Source: Hymenopus coronatus
Taxonomy: Eukaryota > Arthropoda > Insecta > Mantodea > Hymenopodidae
Direction: 5' to 3'
DNA length: 64,000 nt
Assembly: GCA_030762935.1 (NCBI GenBank)
Contig: CM060900.1
Span: 437,403,259-437,467,258 of the forward strand
The notes beneath the pieces were generated by a model. That model ran no database searches and was not told where the DNA came from. It worked only from the letters and a program-made list of their open reading frames with translations. Every line of letters starts with the position of its first letter. Within the stretch, counting starts at the first letter, position 1. The translations under genes were made by a program, and so were the position numbers. Below are positions 20,685-31,726 of the stretch, in pieces.

Positions 20685-21365
20685 CACGTAAACTGTACAT
20701 AGTAGGTAGAGAAGGTATTGTATGCTACCCAAAGCTTCGATAGCAATATTTCACCGGACTCTTTAATCCAAAAAAGTAGTTTAAAAATAGTTGATTGTGT
20801 GTCACTGTGTGTCCGTCTGTGAACAACAGAACTCAAACGAAAAGTCTGTTAGATACCAAGGATACCATAATAAGGTTTTCAAGAAAATCCTCCACTCCAA
20901 ACTATCATTTACATGAATGATTCTTCTAAATTTCCAATTTTATAAAAAAATGGTTCTAACGATTTTGCTTAAAATACCGTATATTAAAGGTATTTACATA
21001 ATAGGTAAATAAAATATATGTATTGCATTTTCTGGAAATGGCCTCTAAAGCCTTCCTCATTCTGAATTAATTTAGCATAGCTGGTAAGCCGCAAGAGATA
21101 GGCAAAGTCTTAAAACACAAAACACGTACACCTCGTTAAAACACACAAATATCAAATACATCTTTGTGGATTTAACCAGTTCCGAGATATTCCTTGTTCT
21201 GGACCTGAATTTTGCAATGCTTCATTTTTCTAAACTGAAAAGTCGTCATTTGGTTCCTTTTTCTTTTTTTTCATTCAGGTCAGAAAGGAATTGCACGCCA
21301 ATAACATAGCAACCAAGTCTTAAAAGATTTGACTATATCTTTAGTTTAGTGTATCCCCTTTGGAG
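20685..21365 (+). repeat. R-family repeat, right end missing
   Basis: Hairpin side 'aactgtacatagtaggtaga' with 'gaaggtattgtatgctaccc' (20690-20730); then 'gcttcgatagcaatatttca', 'tgtgtcactgtgtgtccgt', 'aaaatggttctaacgatttt', 'cagttccgagatattccttg' and 'tatctttagtttagtgtatc'. Confidence 0.75.
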
Positions 21366-21821
21366 TCGGTAAATGGAGGGGAAGTGTGACATCTCCCCAG
21401 TCCACCTGGAGTTGTTATTTAGAGTTTTTCGGCACGTAAACTATAGCAGCGGTGGAAAAGCCAATTTTAAAGGATTATGTTCGGATACCAATATTTGCCT
21501 TGCAGTCTTACTTCCTCAAATAAGGCTTTACAAACTTTTTTTTTCTGTGTATGGTTAAACCCTACAGCTTTTCTCGACACAGATTTTTCAATGCAAGAGA
21601 GACGTAGAATTGATAGAAAGATACCTTCATTTAAACTGGAGCACGTATCACTGCTAGTACAACTAATGTTTACTTTCTCTACACGTACTATGTACATAGT
21701 GTATAGAGAAGTTATTGCATTGCACCCAAAACTTCTATACTAACATTTCACCGGAAATAAACGTTTTAGGGTCCTCTGTATCCAAAAAAAGTATTTTCAG
21801 AAAAAAGTACGTGTGCTTGAG

Positions 21822-21822
<1 letters not shown>

Positions 21823-21853
<31 letters not shown>
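21823..21853 (+). repeat. (GT)n microsatellite inside R
   Basis: About 14 GT units at the position where other R copies carry shorter GT tracts. Confidence 0.95.
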
Positions 21854-21857
<4 letters not shown>

Positions 21858-22214
21858 CCCGTGTGCCTGTGAACACGATAACTCAAAAACGAAAAAATCG
21901 GTAAAATACCAAACTTGGTATTTCAGTTTAACATCTTCCAGGGATACGACACAAAGATTTTAAGAAAAATTTCCCCATCCCAAACTATGATTTACATAAA
22001 ATAAATTGAGAATTTTAATCTTCTCAACAATGACTAACGATTTTGATTAAAATACCGTATATTAAAAATGTTGATATGACAAATAAAATGTATATCTTGA
22101 ATTTTCTGGGAATAGCCACTAAAGACATTTTTATTTTTTATGATTTTTTCTGAATTTTGCGTGACTGGTTAACCGTAAGAGTTAGACAAAAACTCCTTAA
22201 CAAAAAAATGTAGA

Positions 22215-22441
22215 CTTCTCACCCGGAGGTCCCGGGTTCAATTCTCGACTGGGGCGGGAAATTTTTCTTTAACCAGAATTATTCCCTATCCCCCGCAGAG
22301 TCTGGAAGTATGTACGTGAGAGTGAATGTGTGCGTATTTGAAGAAATATAGTTTAAACCCAACGTAAACCTAAAGACGAGTTGTTTCTAATTCGAAGCCC
22401 CGATATGACCTTAGATGTTAAAGGGGGCTATATAAATGAAA
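22215..22441 (+). repeat. tRNA-derived SINE, family D, with TSD
   Basis: Head truncated to 'ctcacccggaggtcccgggt' and box B 'gggttcaattctcgac'; body 'ccagaattattccctatccc', 'gagtctggaagtatgtacgt'. Flanked by the 13 bp repeat aaaaaaatgtaga at 22202-22214 and 22442-22454, marking a LINE-mediated insertion into the R copy. Confidence 0.8.
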
Positions 22442-22599
22442 AAAAAAATGTAGATCATGTTAAAACACACAATTTATGTCATATACGTTTTTTTCGTTGA
22501 ATTGGCCATTTTTGAGATATTCCTTGTTTGTTTCAGTTTGTTTATATACACACACGCGCGCGCACACGCAAGATTCCAAAGTATGAGATTTAGTGATAT

Positions 22600-23400
22600 A
22601 CGTATTCAAAAAAATCTAATATATCCCATTCATTCTTGTTCACAAAACTAATCGAACAAAAGCTAGTTCTTAATATTTTATGCTGATCGAGATATACATT
22701 CACATCAACTATCTGATTTTTTATCTCCCTTAGTTGGAAGGAACTAAAATTACACCAGGCTAAAGAGATAGTCAATACTTTTAAGTGGTGGTCGTTATGT
22801 GATTACTTTGAAATTCAGTTCTTTTTGCAAAGCCAGGAGTAAAAACTGAGAAACCACATGTCGACTTGCAAATTGGCCAAAGTATACGCATTGGAAAATT
22901 TAAAACAATAGCAAGGAATAACTCCGAAATTGGCTCTTACACTTGACATGCTACAGAAAAGCCCTCCAGAATGAAGAGTACTTCAGAAGCTTACCCAGAA
23001 AATTAAAGATATGCATTTCATTTGTCTTAACTATATCTTAAACATATGGCATTCTAATCAAATCAGTTGGAGCTATTTTGAAGAAATCAAAATTTTCGAA
23101 AAATAACTATGTTCAGTGAAGTTAGGAGTGGGGGAATTTTCTTGAAAATCTTCGTGTCGCATCCTTGAAAGATGCAGAACTTAAGTATCAATATTGGTAT
23201 TTAAAGGAATTTCCGTTTTTGAATTATGCTATTCAGGCACACAGATGAACTATTCTGTAAAGCTGGTTTTATTCATGGGTCCTCAAAACGTGTATTACCA
23301 GCGAAATCACTGTATCCAATTTTTGGGCGAATGAAACGTCTTTTCTATCTACTATCTATGTACATTGTACGTGGTAGAGCAGCTTCAAAGTGCCGCTTTT
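22600..23400 (-). repeat. R-family repeat, reverse copy
   Basis: Blocks 'tatcccattcattcttgttc', 'gtggtcgttatgtgattac', 'agaagcttacccagaaaatt', 'tcaatattggtatttaaag' and the hairpin side 'ctatctactatctatgtaca'/'ttgtacgtggtaga' near 23345-23380. Just left of it, a CA/CG-rich run at 22548-22570 joins it to the forward copy. Confidence 0.75.
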
Positions 23401-24114
23401 CGTATGAAGACAGGAAACTAAATAACGAAAACTCAAAAGTTCAAAAATAAAATGAATGAGTGAATTAATTTGGTACAAATCATACTATCTTAGGTTACCC
23501 TTTGGACTTGGAACTCTGCACTTCTGGCATTGAAAGGTCCTTTCCATACACTTACAAATTTGCATATATTTTCGTGTGCCGTGTTTCCCATTGTGTCTAC
23601 TATCACATTAGGCATTTTATTCCCTTTTTCTGCTTCTCCATATTTCCCTCCTTGCTCTCTGCCTAGAGCTTACGTTCACTTTTCACTTTCTAGAGCCTTA
23701 TTTGAATCTTACCTCAACTTTTTCTTTCCCCCATTTTCACTTTCCTTGCCTCTTATTTCTTATCACTTCTCACTTATCTTTCCTGTCATTTCATCTTAAT
23801 CATGCTGCACTTGATTTAACTCTCAACTCCTCCCCCTTCTAACTACGTCTTCTTTTATACTTTGTCTCGTGCTTGCAGCGATCTGTCCATTTGTTAGGAA
23901 AATAAAGGTACATTTTCGTGCATAAAAAGTGGTCCATTCCTCTATATTAAAGTAGCATTAAAATAAGTAATGTTTCTACCTTTTTTTTTAAATACAGTTC
24001 CGGAGTCTGATCGGGACTCCGGCGCTGTATACCCTGCTTTTTATTTACCTAATTTTTTTACTTTGATTGCTGTATGATTACTGAATTTCTGTTTTACTTT
24101 TTACACACACATAC
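23401..24114. other. no recognised feature; pyrimidine-rich patch
   Basis: 23530-23830 is strongly C/T-biased on the plus strand, giving an 89-codon Ser/Pro/Leu-rich frame with no domain. Probably compositional. Confidence 0.35.
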
Positions 24115-24215
24115 ACAAACATATAACACCCATGCCCAAGGCGGGACTCGAACCCACGATCCCCTGCGCTGCGAAACACCAAAGCGAGACGCTTTGGCGA
24201 GCGCGGCCATGGGGA
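24115..24215 (-). repeat. tRNA-like SINE head, minus strand
   Basis: Minus strand: 'ccatggccgcgctcgccaaa' then, after a variable-arm-like stretch, 'gtgggttcgagtcccgcc' (box B, complement near 24135-24152). The long middle suggests a Ser/Leu-like parent. Not a functional tRNA: the acceptor ends do not form a proper cloverleaf by eye. Confidence 0.6.
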
Positions 24216-25735
24216 ACGGCACCTTCAGGTAACATAAACCTCGAGACCTCAAAGCCGGTATCAGTTCTACGTGTGCCTGACCTGAAAATCAACTCAGCGA
24301 CAAAAACATAACCAATGAACGACGTTGGGAAATGGTAGGGTGGGTCGCATACTGTTTCTGTGAAAGAGTTTCGCAAGTATTTCACGCTGAATGACCGAAC
24401 CAGTTACTACAATATTCAGCAATCTAGAGGAAGAGGTGAAGAATTACTTTTATGGGTCGTTAAACTGTACTGCAGCTACTAACATATATAAGAGCTTTCA
24501 TAAGTGACATGGGGTTAAAGTTATTGACGTTATGGAACGAAAATAATCAAGCCGATATTTAGAAAATTGTAGTAGGTATATCAAGAAAATGTAAGGTATG
24601 TGGAGAATCAAAGTGCTAGAAGTCATTCTCTAAAGCATTAAATCCAGAGCTTTGATTTTTCGCATAGTCATTGCTAATAATAAAAGAAGCACATACACCA
24701 AGTTTCAGCATAATATACAACGTATTTCTAGATCTGTTTATATGAGTTTATTAGCAAAATTCAAAATCTATCTTCTCCGCCAGAGATCTTCCGTAGGTGT
24801 CATTCTTTATAACTGCATTCCTTAATGCATTTGTAACAAAATCTTTATTTGAATTTTCCCATACTTTTATTGTTATTTTGAATATTTATTCGACACATAA
24901 AAACTGGGAAAAACAGATTATGATTAGATATGTTAATTATTTTTAAAACAGTGACAAATATCAAAATTTCAACACACCATTTTGTAACACACATTTGGAG
25001 GTACTTTTAGGAAAATTTTCAGACCTATAACAGAATTTTTCTGGTTGAATATGGGAGAGCAACGAAAAAACTTAACTTTAGAAAGACTGTTTTAAAGTTT
25101 GACATAGTGTTATTTAATCAGCTCAATGGTTTAAAATTCCGTCCAAAACATGTGTTACATTGGCCCTAGGAAAACCAGACATCGCAAATATGTACATTAA
25201 AGTATTTTGAATTTTTTAAAAGAAAAGTATAAAAATCTATATTTTTGACAAAAAGAGACACTTTTGTGTCCTCTTCAGTTATAGGATTACCCTTTTAAAA
25301 AGAGGTGGTCAGTATTATAGAGGGTTGAGCGAGATTTGGTCTGTACCAACATAAACTCCTCCATTCCATCACGGGCCTCATTGTTGCTTTCACCATATTT
25401 GCATGTTTCATATAGCAACAATTCCTCTATCTCTTAGGGTTTAACAACTACACTGAATCATGCAAAACTCATTCACAGTTCTACATTTACGTTTTATTAG
25501 CTGTAAAAATATCCTTAAAACATATCTATTTTAATGAAAATTGTTGAAGGCATTAAAGGGATATTAAATTTTGTATATTTCTGTATACAAGATATAAATC
25601 ATTTCACAATTGTTTAATGTAAATTTATGCCATAGTCATAATGTTCCTTAAAACTTGAGAAATTGATTGTAATGTTTTGAATAGGAGCTTTGAGCAACTC
25701 GCACTTTACAGGGTGATATTTCAATACTTAACTGA
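24216..25735. other. no recognised feature
   Basis: About 1.5 kb of AT-rich DNA without a family match in this window, tRNA-like boxes or coding signal. It is one of the longer possibly single-copy stretches. Confidence 0.35.
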
Positions 25736-25958
25736 GTCGCCCTCCGTGGCGTAACTTCATATGCCCAAGGTCGCGGGTTCAAACCCGGCGGAGAACGATG
25801 AATTTTTTCGGGTGTAAAAATCTTTAGCCTGGCTTCCTTCGGAAGGGAAGTAAAGCCGTTGGTCCCGTGTCGTAGATTTGTGGCACGTAAAAGACACTCA
25901 AGCCTGATAGGGGCCGAGTGGGACGCTGAGAACCACAGTATTTAAAGAGCGTACTTAA
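25736..25958 (+). repeat. tRNA-derived SINE, family B
   Basis: Head 'cctccgtggcgtaacttcat' with an internal deletion in the box A region compared with 836-1090; box B 'ggtcgcgggttcaaaccc' (25769-25786). Body: 'tcttcggaagggaagtaaag'-like block, 'ggtcccgtgtcgtagattt', 'gcacgtaaaagacactcaag', 'gggacgctgagaaccacag'. Confidence 0.8.
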
Positions 25959-26404
25959 ATAACACGCCATTTACATTTATTTGACCACTGAACGATACAT
26001 GTTTTTGTGTTAGAAATGTTAACTCCTAAAGTTAATCATCTTTCATGAATAAGAAAATTGCTATTGGCATTAGGGAAATTTGTCGCCTTTAATGTTGTAA
26101 GTGACACATTATGGGACACTTTTACTTGTACTCGTATTTACACAAAAACAGACGTGCGTGAATATGTTTTAAAGTGATAAAATATGGATTTCAGAAAAAT
26201 GACGTTTTATAAGTATATGTGTTGTGTACTGTGAAAAAGGTTCATTGTCCGACCCTTAAATGGCTGTGTAGCCCGAAGCAAAGACGGGGGGGCAGTAAAA
26301 TATTAATTCTCTGTGAATGCCCTAAGGTTAAAACAACTATTTGGCATAAAAAGCTGTTTACTATTTTTTGACTGTCCTTAACTAAGTAAAAACACGAATT
26401 GTTC
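25959..26404. other. no recognised feature
   Basis: AT-rich spacer with a short G run near 26287-26292. No family match seen. Confidence 0.3.
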
Positions 26405-26655
26405 ACGTAAACGGTATTCTAGAGGAGGGGGTGTTTTCTTGAATATCATATAAACTTAAATATCAAGTGTAGTGTTTCTCCCATATATTTATGCTGCTGC
26501 CGCACGCAGCACACGCACACACCGGACATGTTTCTATTATATCTCAATGGGTTCAGGGATATCAAAACACTTAATTATTGTGAAATATTTATATCGAAAT
26601 TTCGGGAATCTTCTGCCTGCTTACTATACCTATGAAGTAAATGTACAACCTGAAA
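26405..26655 (-). repeat. R-family fragment, diverged
   Basis: Blocks in reverse-copy order: 'gtgttttcttgaatatca', a CA/CG patch at 26503-26522, 'gggttcagggatatcaaaac', 'tatcgaaatttcggg', then the hairpin side 'ctgcttactatacctatgaa'. Confidence 0.55.
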
Positions 26656-26894
26656 TACTTAAATATCGCTAACTCTAAGGAAAAATGTATTTCTCACAGT
26701 TTGGGTACTCCGGCAATCTTTTATATTTTGCCTGCAGTAAGTTGTTTAATTTTGATCACTTAGGTATTAAACAATTTTCAGACAACATGAAGGATATTAG
26801 GATATTTCTGATGAGATTCCCGGCTACTGGGCAGAGCACCATACATAGGCCTTTGGGACACTTTGTGCCTTACTTGACCATTGGGAGAGAGGAA

Positions 26895-27366
26895 TGAGGG
26901 GAGAGACACGAGGAGCAACTAGAGCCGGATAATGGCGCACGTAAGTACAGACGGGGTCCCTAACGATTACAGACTGGGCGCATCTGACGCTATCTGGGTA
27001 CCCAATTCCAAGCTCCGAGCCCCCTAGGGACTTCAAATGGGCCCTAGCCCAAGATAACCCGAAGGGGACGCCAATAGAACGGTTCCACAACGACCACGGA
27101 AATAACCTTTACAGTGCGCCCCAACCGCACAGCTATAACCCGTTGAACACTTTCGCCTGGCCCTTCAAACCTGAAACGGACAACAAGTAAGTAGCTGGTA
27201 AAGGAAATGGTCAGGAAAGTCGTGGCAGAATATAAACCACCCCAGCATTCGCCTGCCTACCCGGGAAAACCACGAGAAACTTATGGGTTAGAGTGGGCGT
27301 TCGCGGGTAATCGAACCTCCCGAACACAAGCTGCACATTACCTCCCTCGGTGAGTATGTGTGGACT
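26895..27366 (-). repeat. tRNA-derived SINE, family E, long form
   Basis: Minus strand head 'gtgttcgggaggttcgatta' (box B near 27314-27325, partly deleted), then 'aagtttctcgtggttttccc', 'gggtaggcaggcgaatgc', 'ccacgactttcctgaccatt'. GC-richer sequence continues to about 26895 and may be an extended 3' region; a comparable extension follows the copy at 43325. The 88-codon minus frame here is not supported as a gene. Confidence 0.6.
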
Positions 27367-28029
27367 GCAACGGCTGTTCAAAATATACAATACACAATTT
27401 ATTAGTCAAAATATCTTATAAACGTTATTATTTAATAACAATTATATCCATTTTTGAGAATAATTAAATAACGAAACAGTTTTTAGGTACATTTTATTTT
27501 GGGATTTTCTTCAAGGTAGCGTCCTGGGAGGATACTGAACCTGTATTACCGATTGCGGATTTCATCCAACAGTTCCTTTTGGAGTCGAGTTCACCAACAA
27601 CGGTAATCTTATTTAACTAGGGTAAAAGGCGTTAAAACGGCGTTTTGGAAAAACAGCTGTTTTACCAATCAGAGTAATGGTTACCGAAGCCTTTAGATCG
27701 GGTTAAAGCTTTACCGGCTATCGTTTAGCATCCAAATGGATGTTAGCGAAGCAAACGGAAGAACGACTCCGCAGCGAGTAATGAATTTGGTTATGGAAAA
27801 CGACGAATATGAAGGTAGTGATGATAAATGTGTGGTACGAGAGAAATAGAAGGCAAGCGCATAGCATCAGATAGCGAAGCAATTATTATTTCCATGGATA
27901 TTATGCTGTAGATTTTTTGATGTGGTTCCACGTCGCACAACAATTCTCAGTTGCCTTTGTATTCGAGTGACCCGTGTACTAGCTTTAGAATCCCGAGGTG
28001 CAGATTCCGAATACCGGCTATTCCGTGTG
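27367..28029. other. no recognised feature
   Basis: Mixed composition. 27580-27760 contains alternating 'acggcg', 'ttaccgg' motifs but no family match or coding signal. Confidence 0.3.
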
Positions 28030-29155
28030 CATATTTACTTTCTCTGGCACGTATATACAAGGTACATAGTAGACAGAGAAAGTCTTGTATTCCACCCAAA
28101 AATTTGATACCGAGATTTCACCGGAAATGCATGTTTTGAAACTCCCTGAATCCAAACTTACATTTTTAAAAAATGTCGCTGATTGTGCCTGTGTGTATGT
28201 ATGTGTGTGTGTGTATGTGGTTGTCTGTGGACAGCATAGCTCAAAAACAAAAAGACCATTAATTCCAAAGTTGTTATTTAAGGTTCGTATCTTCCAAAGA
28301 TGTGACAATAAGATTTTCAATAAACGCCAAACTACTCTTACATGGAAAACTTTTTTAAAATGTTTTTCTAAAAAAAAAATGGCTTATATATTTGTTTTAT
28401 ATAGTTAACCGTTTCCATGATACTTCTTTTTATTGCTTTCAATTTTAGACTATTTAACCCTTTCTCAAACGAAAAGTCATATTTCGTTTCGGTCTGTCTT
28501 GTTTTACTCCTGGCCATGCGAAGGGTTTCGTTTTGTAATCGGCTTACCCTCCCCGTATTTGTAGGACTGACTCCCCCCAGGACGAACAAACCAACGCCTA
28601 GGGGTTAGAAGCCTGTCGGCGAGCCTATGGCACGAAACCACAGAATGCAGAACCTGTTACGAGGGGTCGGCCCGTAGACAGGCATGAACATGAGGAAGTA
28701 GACGATATGAAATGTTAGCGAAATTGATGATTGGAAAGTGGATAATGGAGCAACTGATGGAATGAGTGGCGGGTGAAACCGGAGGACCCGGAGAAAGCCC
28801 GCCCAGACCCCGCTTCGTCTTCGTCCACCGCGTATCCCACATGCGGGCGCTTGGGATTGAACCCGGACCGCATAGATGGGAGGCGAGCGGTCTAACCAGT
28901 TACCCACGGCATGGCCCCGCCCCCATGCTAAGTGTTCCAAACTTAAATCGTGCGCAAAGCGGCTGGCTCTAAATATTTGACTATCGCTTTAGCCCAACGT
29001 GTTCCCTTATTTCTCTTCTGCTTACACTGAAACAAGTAATTCGACCATTTCAACTAATATTTGTCTCGATTAGCATCATATAGATAAAATTAATTGTCTT
29101 TTATTTGAAGAAAAGGTATAAAAATTCAAAATGGAACATATCAGATGTTTTAATT
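28030..29155 (+). repeat. R-family repeat carrying a SINE
   Basis: Hairpin 28040-28085 (tttctctggcacgtat / gtagacagagaaag), then 'attccacccaaaaatttgat', 'ccctgaatccaaacttac', GT-rich 28190-28222, 'gtttccatgatacttctttt', 'ctcctggccatgcgaagg'. A family A SINE sits at 28595-28965. R resumes with 'ctatcgctttagcccaacgt' and ends 'aaaatggaacatatcagatg'. Confidence 0.8.
28595..28965 (-). repeat. tRNA-derived SINE, family A, long form
   Basis: Minus strand: box B 'tccgggttcaatcccaag' (complement at 28850-28867), 'gtgggatacgcggtggacga', 'ctttctccgggtcctccggt', 'ctcattccatcagttgctcc', then an extra 3' module 'gtctacgggccgacccctcg' also traceable in the copy at 42250 but absent from the short copies. 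It lies inside an R copy. Short frames on both strands here derive from the SINE. Confidence 0.75.
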
Positions 29156-29444
29156 CCTACCCTCCACAGAGTCAGTAAGCATGCATATGGGATTAACTGT
29201 CAATGTGTTTCAATCTGTACATTGTTGAATGTCAACGTTAAACGAATTACAGTCAAGGAGATGTTTTTTCAGTTAACGCCTCAGACGTAATCATAAAAGT
29301 TAAAGGAGATTACATAAACATGGCAAGAAAATCTGTGTCTAATTTTTAAGCAAACAGGAACAGGAGTTGTGCATTCATGTCGAGAATGTAAACAGTTTAA
29401 AGGTGGAAATTTGATTAATAAATTAAGCAGATTTTAAACTACAT
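29156..29444. other. no recognised feature
   Basis: AT-rich spacer before the ATT repeat. Confidence 0.3.
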
Positions 29445-29601
29445 GATATTATTATTATTTTATTAATATTTTATTATTATATTATTATTTTATTATTATT
29501 ATATTATTATTTTATTATTATTTTATTATTATTATTTTATTATTATTATTTTATTATTATTATTTTATTATTATTATTTTATTATTATTATTTTATTATT
29601 A

Positions 29602-29636
<35 letters not shown>

Positions 29637-29655
29637 TATTAATATTATTACTTGT
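29445..29655 (+). repeat. (ATT)n / TTTTATTA microsatellite, about 210 bp
   Basis: Almost pure A+T built from ATT units, with a longer-period TTTTATTATTATTA pattern at 29540-29600, so some expansion occurred in multi-unit blocks. Confidence 0.95.
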
Positions 29656-30162
29656 TCATAGTGGAGCTCTAAAGAAAGAAACTAAATTAATATCTTTATT
29701 AAAAAATGCCACCACATATGAGACCCTAGGCCTTTGAAAATAAAGTAGGTTCCTCACTGAACACATGTAGGATCAAGAATTTCATGTCTGTGCTAAGGAA
29801 GATTCAGTCGTATATTGCTGATTGGAGGTATGACGTCATGTCCAGTACTCGCAGGCGCCTTGCATCATGTTATTTGGTGAGGACTACAGGGAATCCAGTG
29901 CTATGTACCAAGGAGATTACAACACTATGCACAGGCTCAAACGCTACATTTGATGTAAATAGTTCAGAAGTATTGATGAACAATATTGATTGGATCAGAT
30001 GCAATTAGAACAAAGGAACATCTTTAACTAGATTACAGGTGTTCATTTAATTGTTGAGTAAGCAAAAGCGTCTCAACAAGTCGCCACGATTGATCATGTT
30101 CACGTTTCTTATTGTGTTTCTGCTCCATAAAAGGTTACAACTGGAAAATTATCACGACGCTT
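29656..30162. other. no recognised feature
   Basis: A 74-codon plus frame at 29784-30008 has no recognisable domain and no support as a gene. Confidence 0.3.
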
Positions 30163-30860
30163 CAAGGGACATGTGAAATTTGGTCCAAAGTTGTGAAAAA
30201 TTAAAAATTACCTTTTATAATAAACTCATATGAATTTTTAACTAAAAGAATACATATATGTAGTTTTTCCACTTGGCACACTTTAACTACCAATTAACTG
30301 AAGGTATAATTAAGTAGGCGCATGGTTATTCATCGGCACTCCCAACAACCTTTTTCACTCGCAAACATTTCTCCAACACTTTTCCTTATTTTAAAATGTT
30401 CTACACGTTGCAATTCTTCGATAATTTGTTTCAAAATTGTTATAACGATTCTAAAAATCACATTAAAGAAAATGCCCATATTACTATTTGAAATAATAAT
30501 CCAATAAATAAATAAATAAATTATTAAATTTTAAAAATCAAAAGTTTTGCACGGTACGGTAAACAATTCTTCTACACTAATTAGGTATGAGGTAAAAATT
30601 GATATGACAAATCTAATTATGGGGTCATTTGTTGTAAAGTATATATTTTAGGAGAATATTTTTAAAAATGTATCACGTGGTTCATTTTAATTAGAACAAT
30701 GAATTTAAAGAGAAAAATGATTATTTAAATAACCATGCTAGCTAGAATGTTTATATATGACAAAAGCGTCACTATTGTTGCGTGTAACAACTGATATACA
30801 TTCAATAAGACAATTATGTTGCGTACTGTGGATTTTCACAGCTGCATCACCTTAAATTCC
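30163..30860 (+). repeat. Q-family repeat, fullest copy
   Basis: About 0.7 kb. Left terminus 'cttcaagggacatgtgaaat', then 'acttggcacactttaac', 'aggcgcatggttattcatcg', 'gcaaacatttctccaacact', 'aatgtatcacgtggttcatt' (30667-30686) and right terminus 'cacagctgcatcaccttaaa' (30838-30857), which is the approximate complement of the left one. No transposase, so probably a non-autonomous DNA transposon. TTAA or TA as target is not settled. Confidence 0.7.
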
Positions 30861-30884
30861 ATCTGGGAATATTTAATGATACAA

Positions 30885-31420
30885 GACCGAAAGTATAAAT
30901 ACCCATGGCTTAACATTCTTTCACATAGGCCCAAGTTTGACGAGAAAAAAAATAATTTACAAATTACAATGATTCACTATTAATAACTAATCACTTATAT
31001 ATAGGTATTTAAATTTTTAAATTAAAATGTATAAAATATTTACAATTTAAATTCCTTTGTTTTTTCTTGGAGGCACCCATCACTAAAAAAGGACAAGAAA
31101 AAGAAATAAATTGCAACTTTTTTTTCTTCATCACATAAAATCATGATTGTATTATATTAAGTGCAGTCTTGCACGTAGAGGGTTGTAGCCTAGGCGCGGG
31201 ACGAAATTTTATCTGCGTCTGGCATCTGGCAGCTGATCGTCGAGAGGAAGAGCGACCAAAAGCTAGTCTAGTAACTGCAAGTTTTATAATTCATTTCTCA
31301 GGTAAGAGGGGCATTATGGGGAAAAAACCGAGACTCTGGTAGATTTGTTTCATTGTATTTTCACTGTACAAATACGAGGATTAATCTGCAACTTCAATGT
31401 GACAGTGGACCCATGTTAAA
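30885..31420 (+). repeat. dispersed repeat T, copy 1
   Basis: Shares with 39030-39535, in order: 'cccaagtttgacgagaaaa', 'cttcttggaggcac'-type block, 'tgcagtcttgcacgtag', 'ttgtagcctaggcgcgg', 'ggcagctgatcgtcgag' and 'tcaatgtgacagtgg'. Function unknown. Confidence 0.6.
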
Positions 31421-31726
31421 ATCAGGAAAAACCTTATGCTTTTCTGAAACAAGTTTGTCCACATTAAAGAAGCGGAAGGTAAGGTGCATCAATTCATTCT
31501 ATTCCGTGTAAAGCATTGGGGCATGCTGCTATGCAATGTAATACAATGTTGGTAAACACGAGGACTTCATCTGCATCTAGTATTTTTTTTCTTTACCTCA
31601 GTGATATGCTTTACTTTGAGCGATTCCATAAATATCTGCTGCTAAGAATGATGGAGGTACATAACTTTAATAGATGAACTAAATGATCGTCGCGCGTAGT
31701 CTATGGTATGCTGGTTTTTATATATA
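31421..31726. other. no recognised feature
   Basis: Spacer up to the mariner terminus. Confidence 0.3.

Larger units (their letters stand above)
21668..22550 (+). repeat. R-family repeat carrying a SINE
   Basis: Clear hairpin 21671-21710: actttctctacacgtac, palindrome around tatgtacata, then gtgtatagaga. It continues with 'ttccaagg'-type blocks and a long GT run (21823-21853). A family D SINE with a target duplication splits it at 22215-22441; R resumes with 'tgttaaaacacacaatttat'. Confidence 0.85.
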
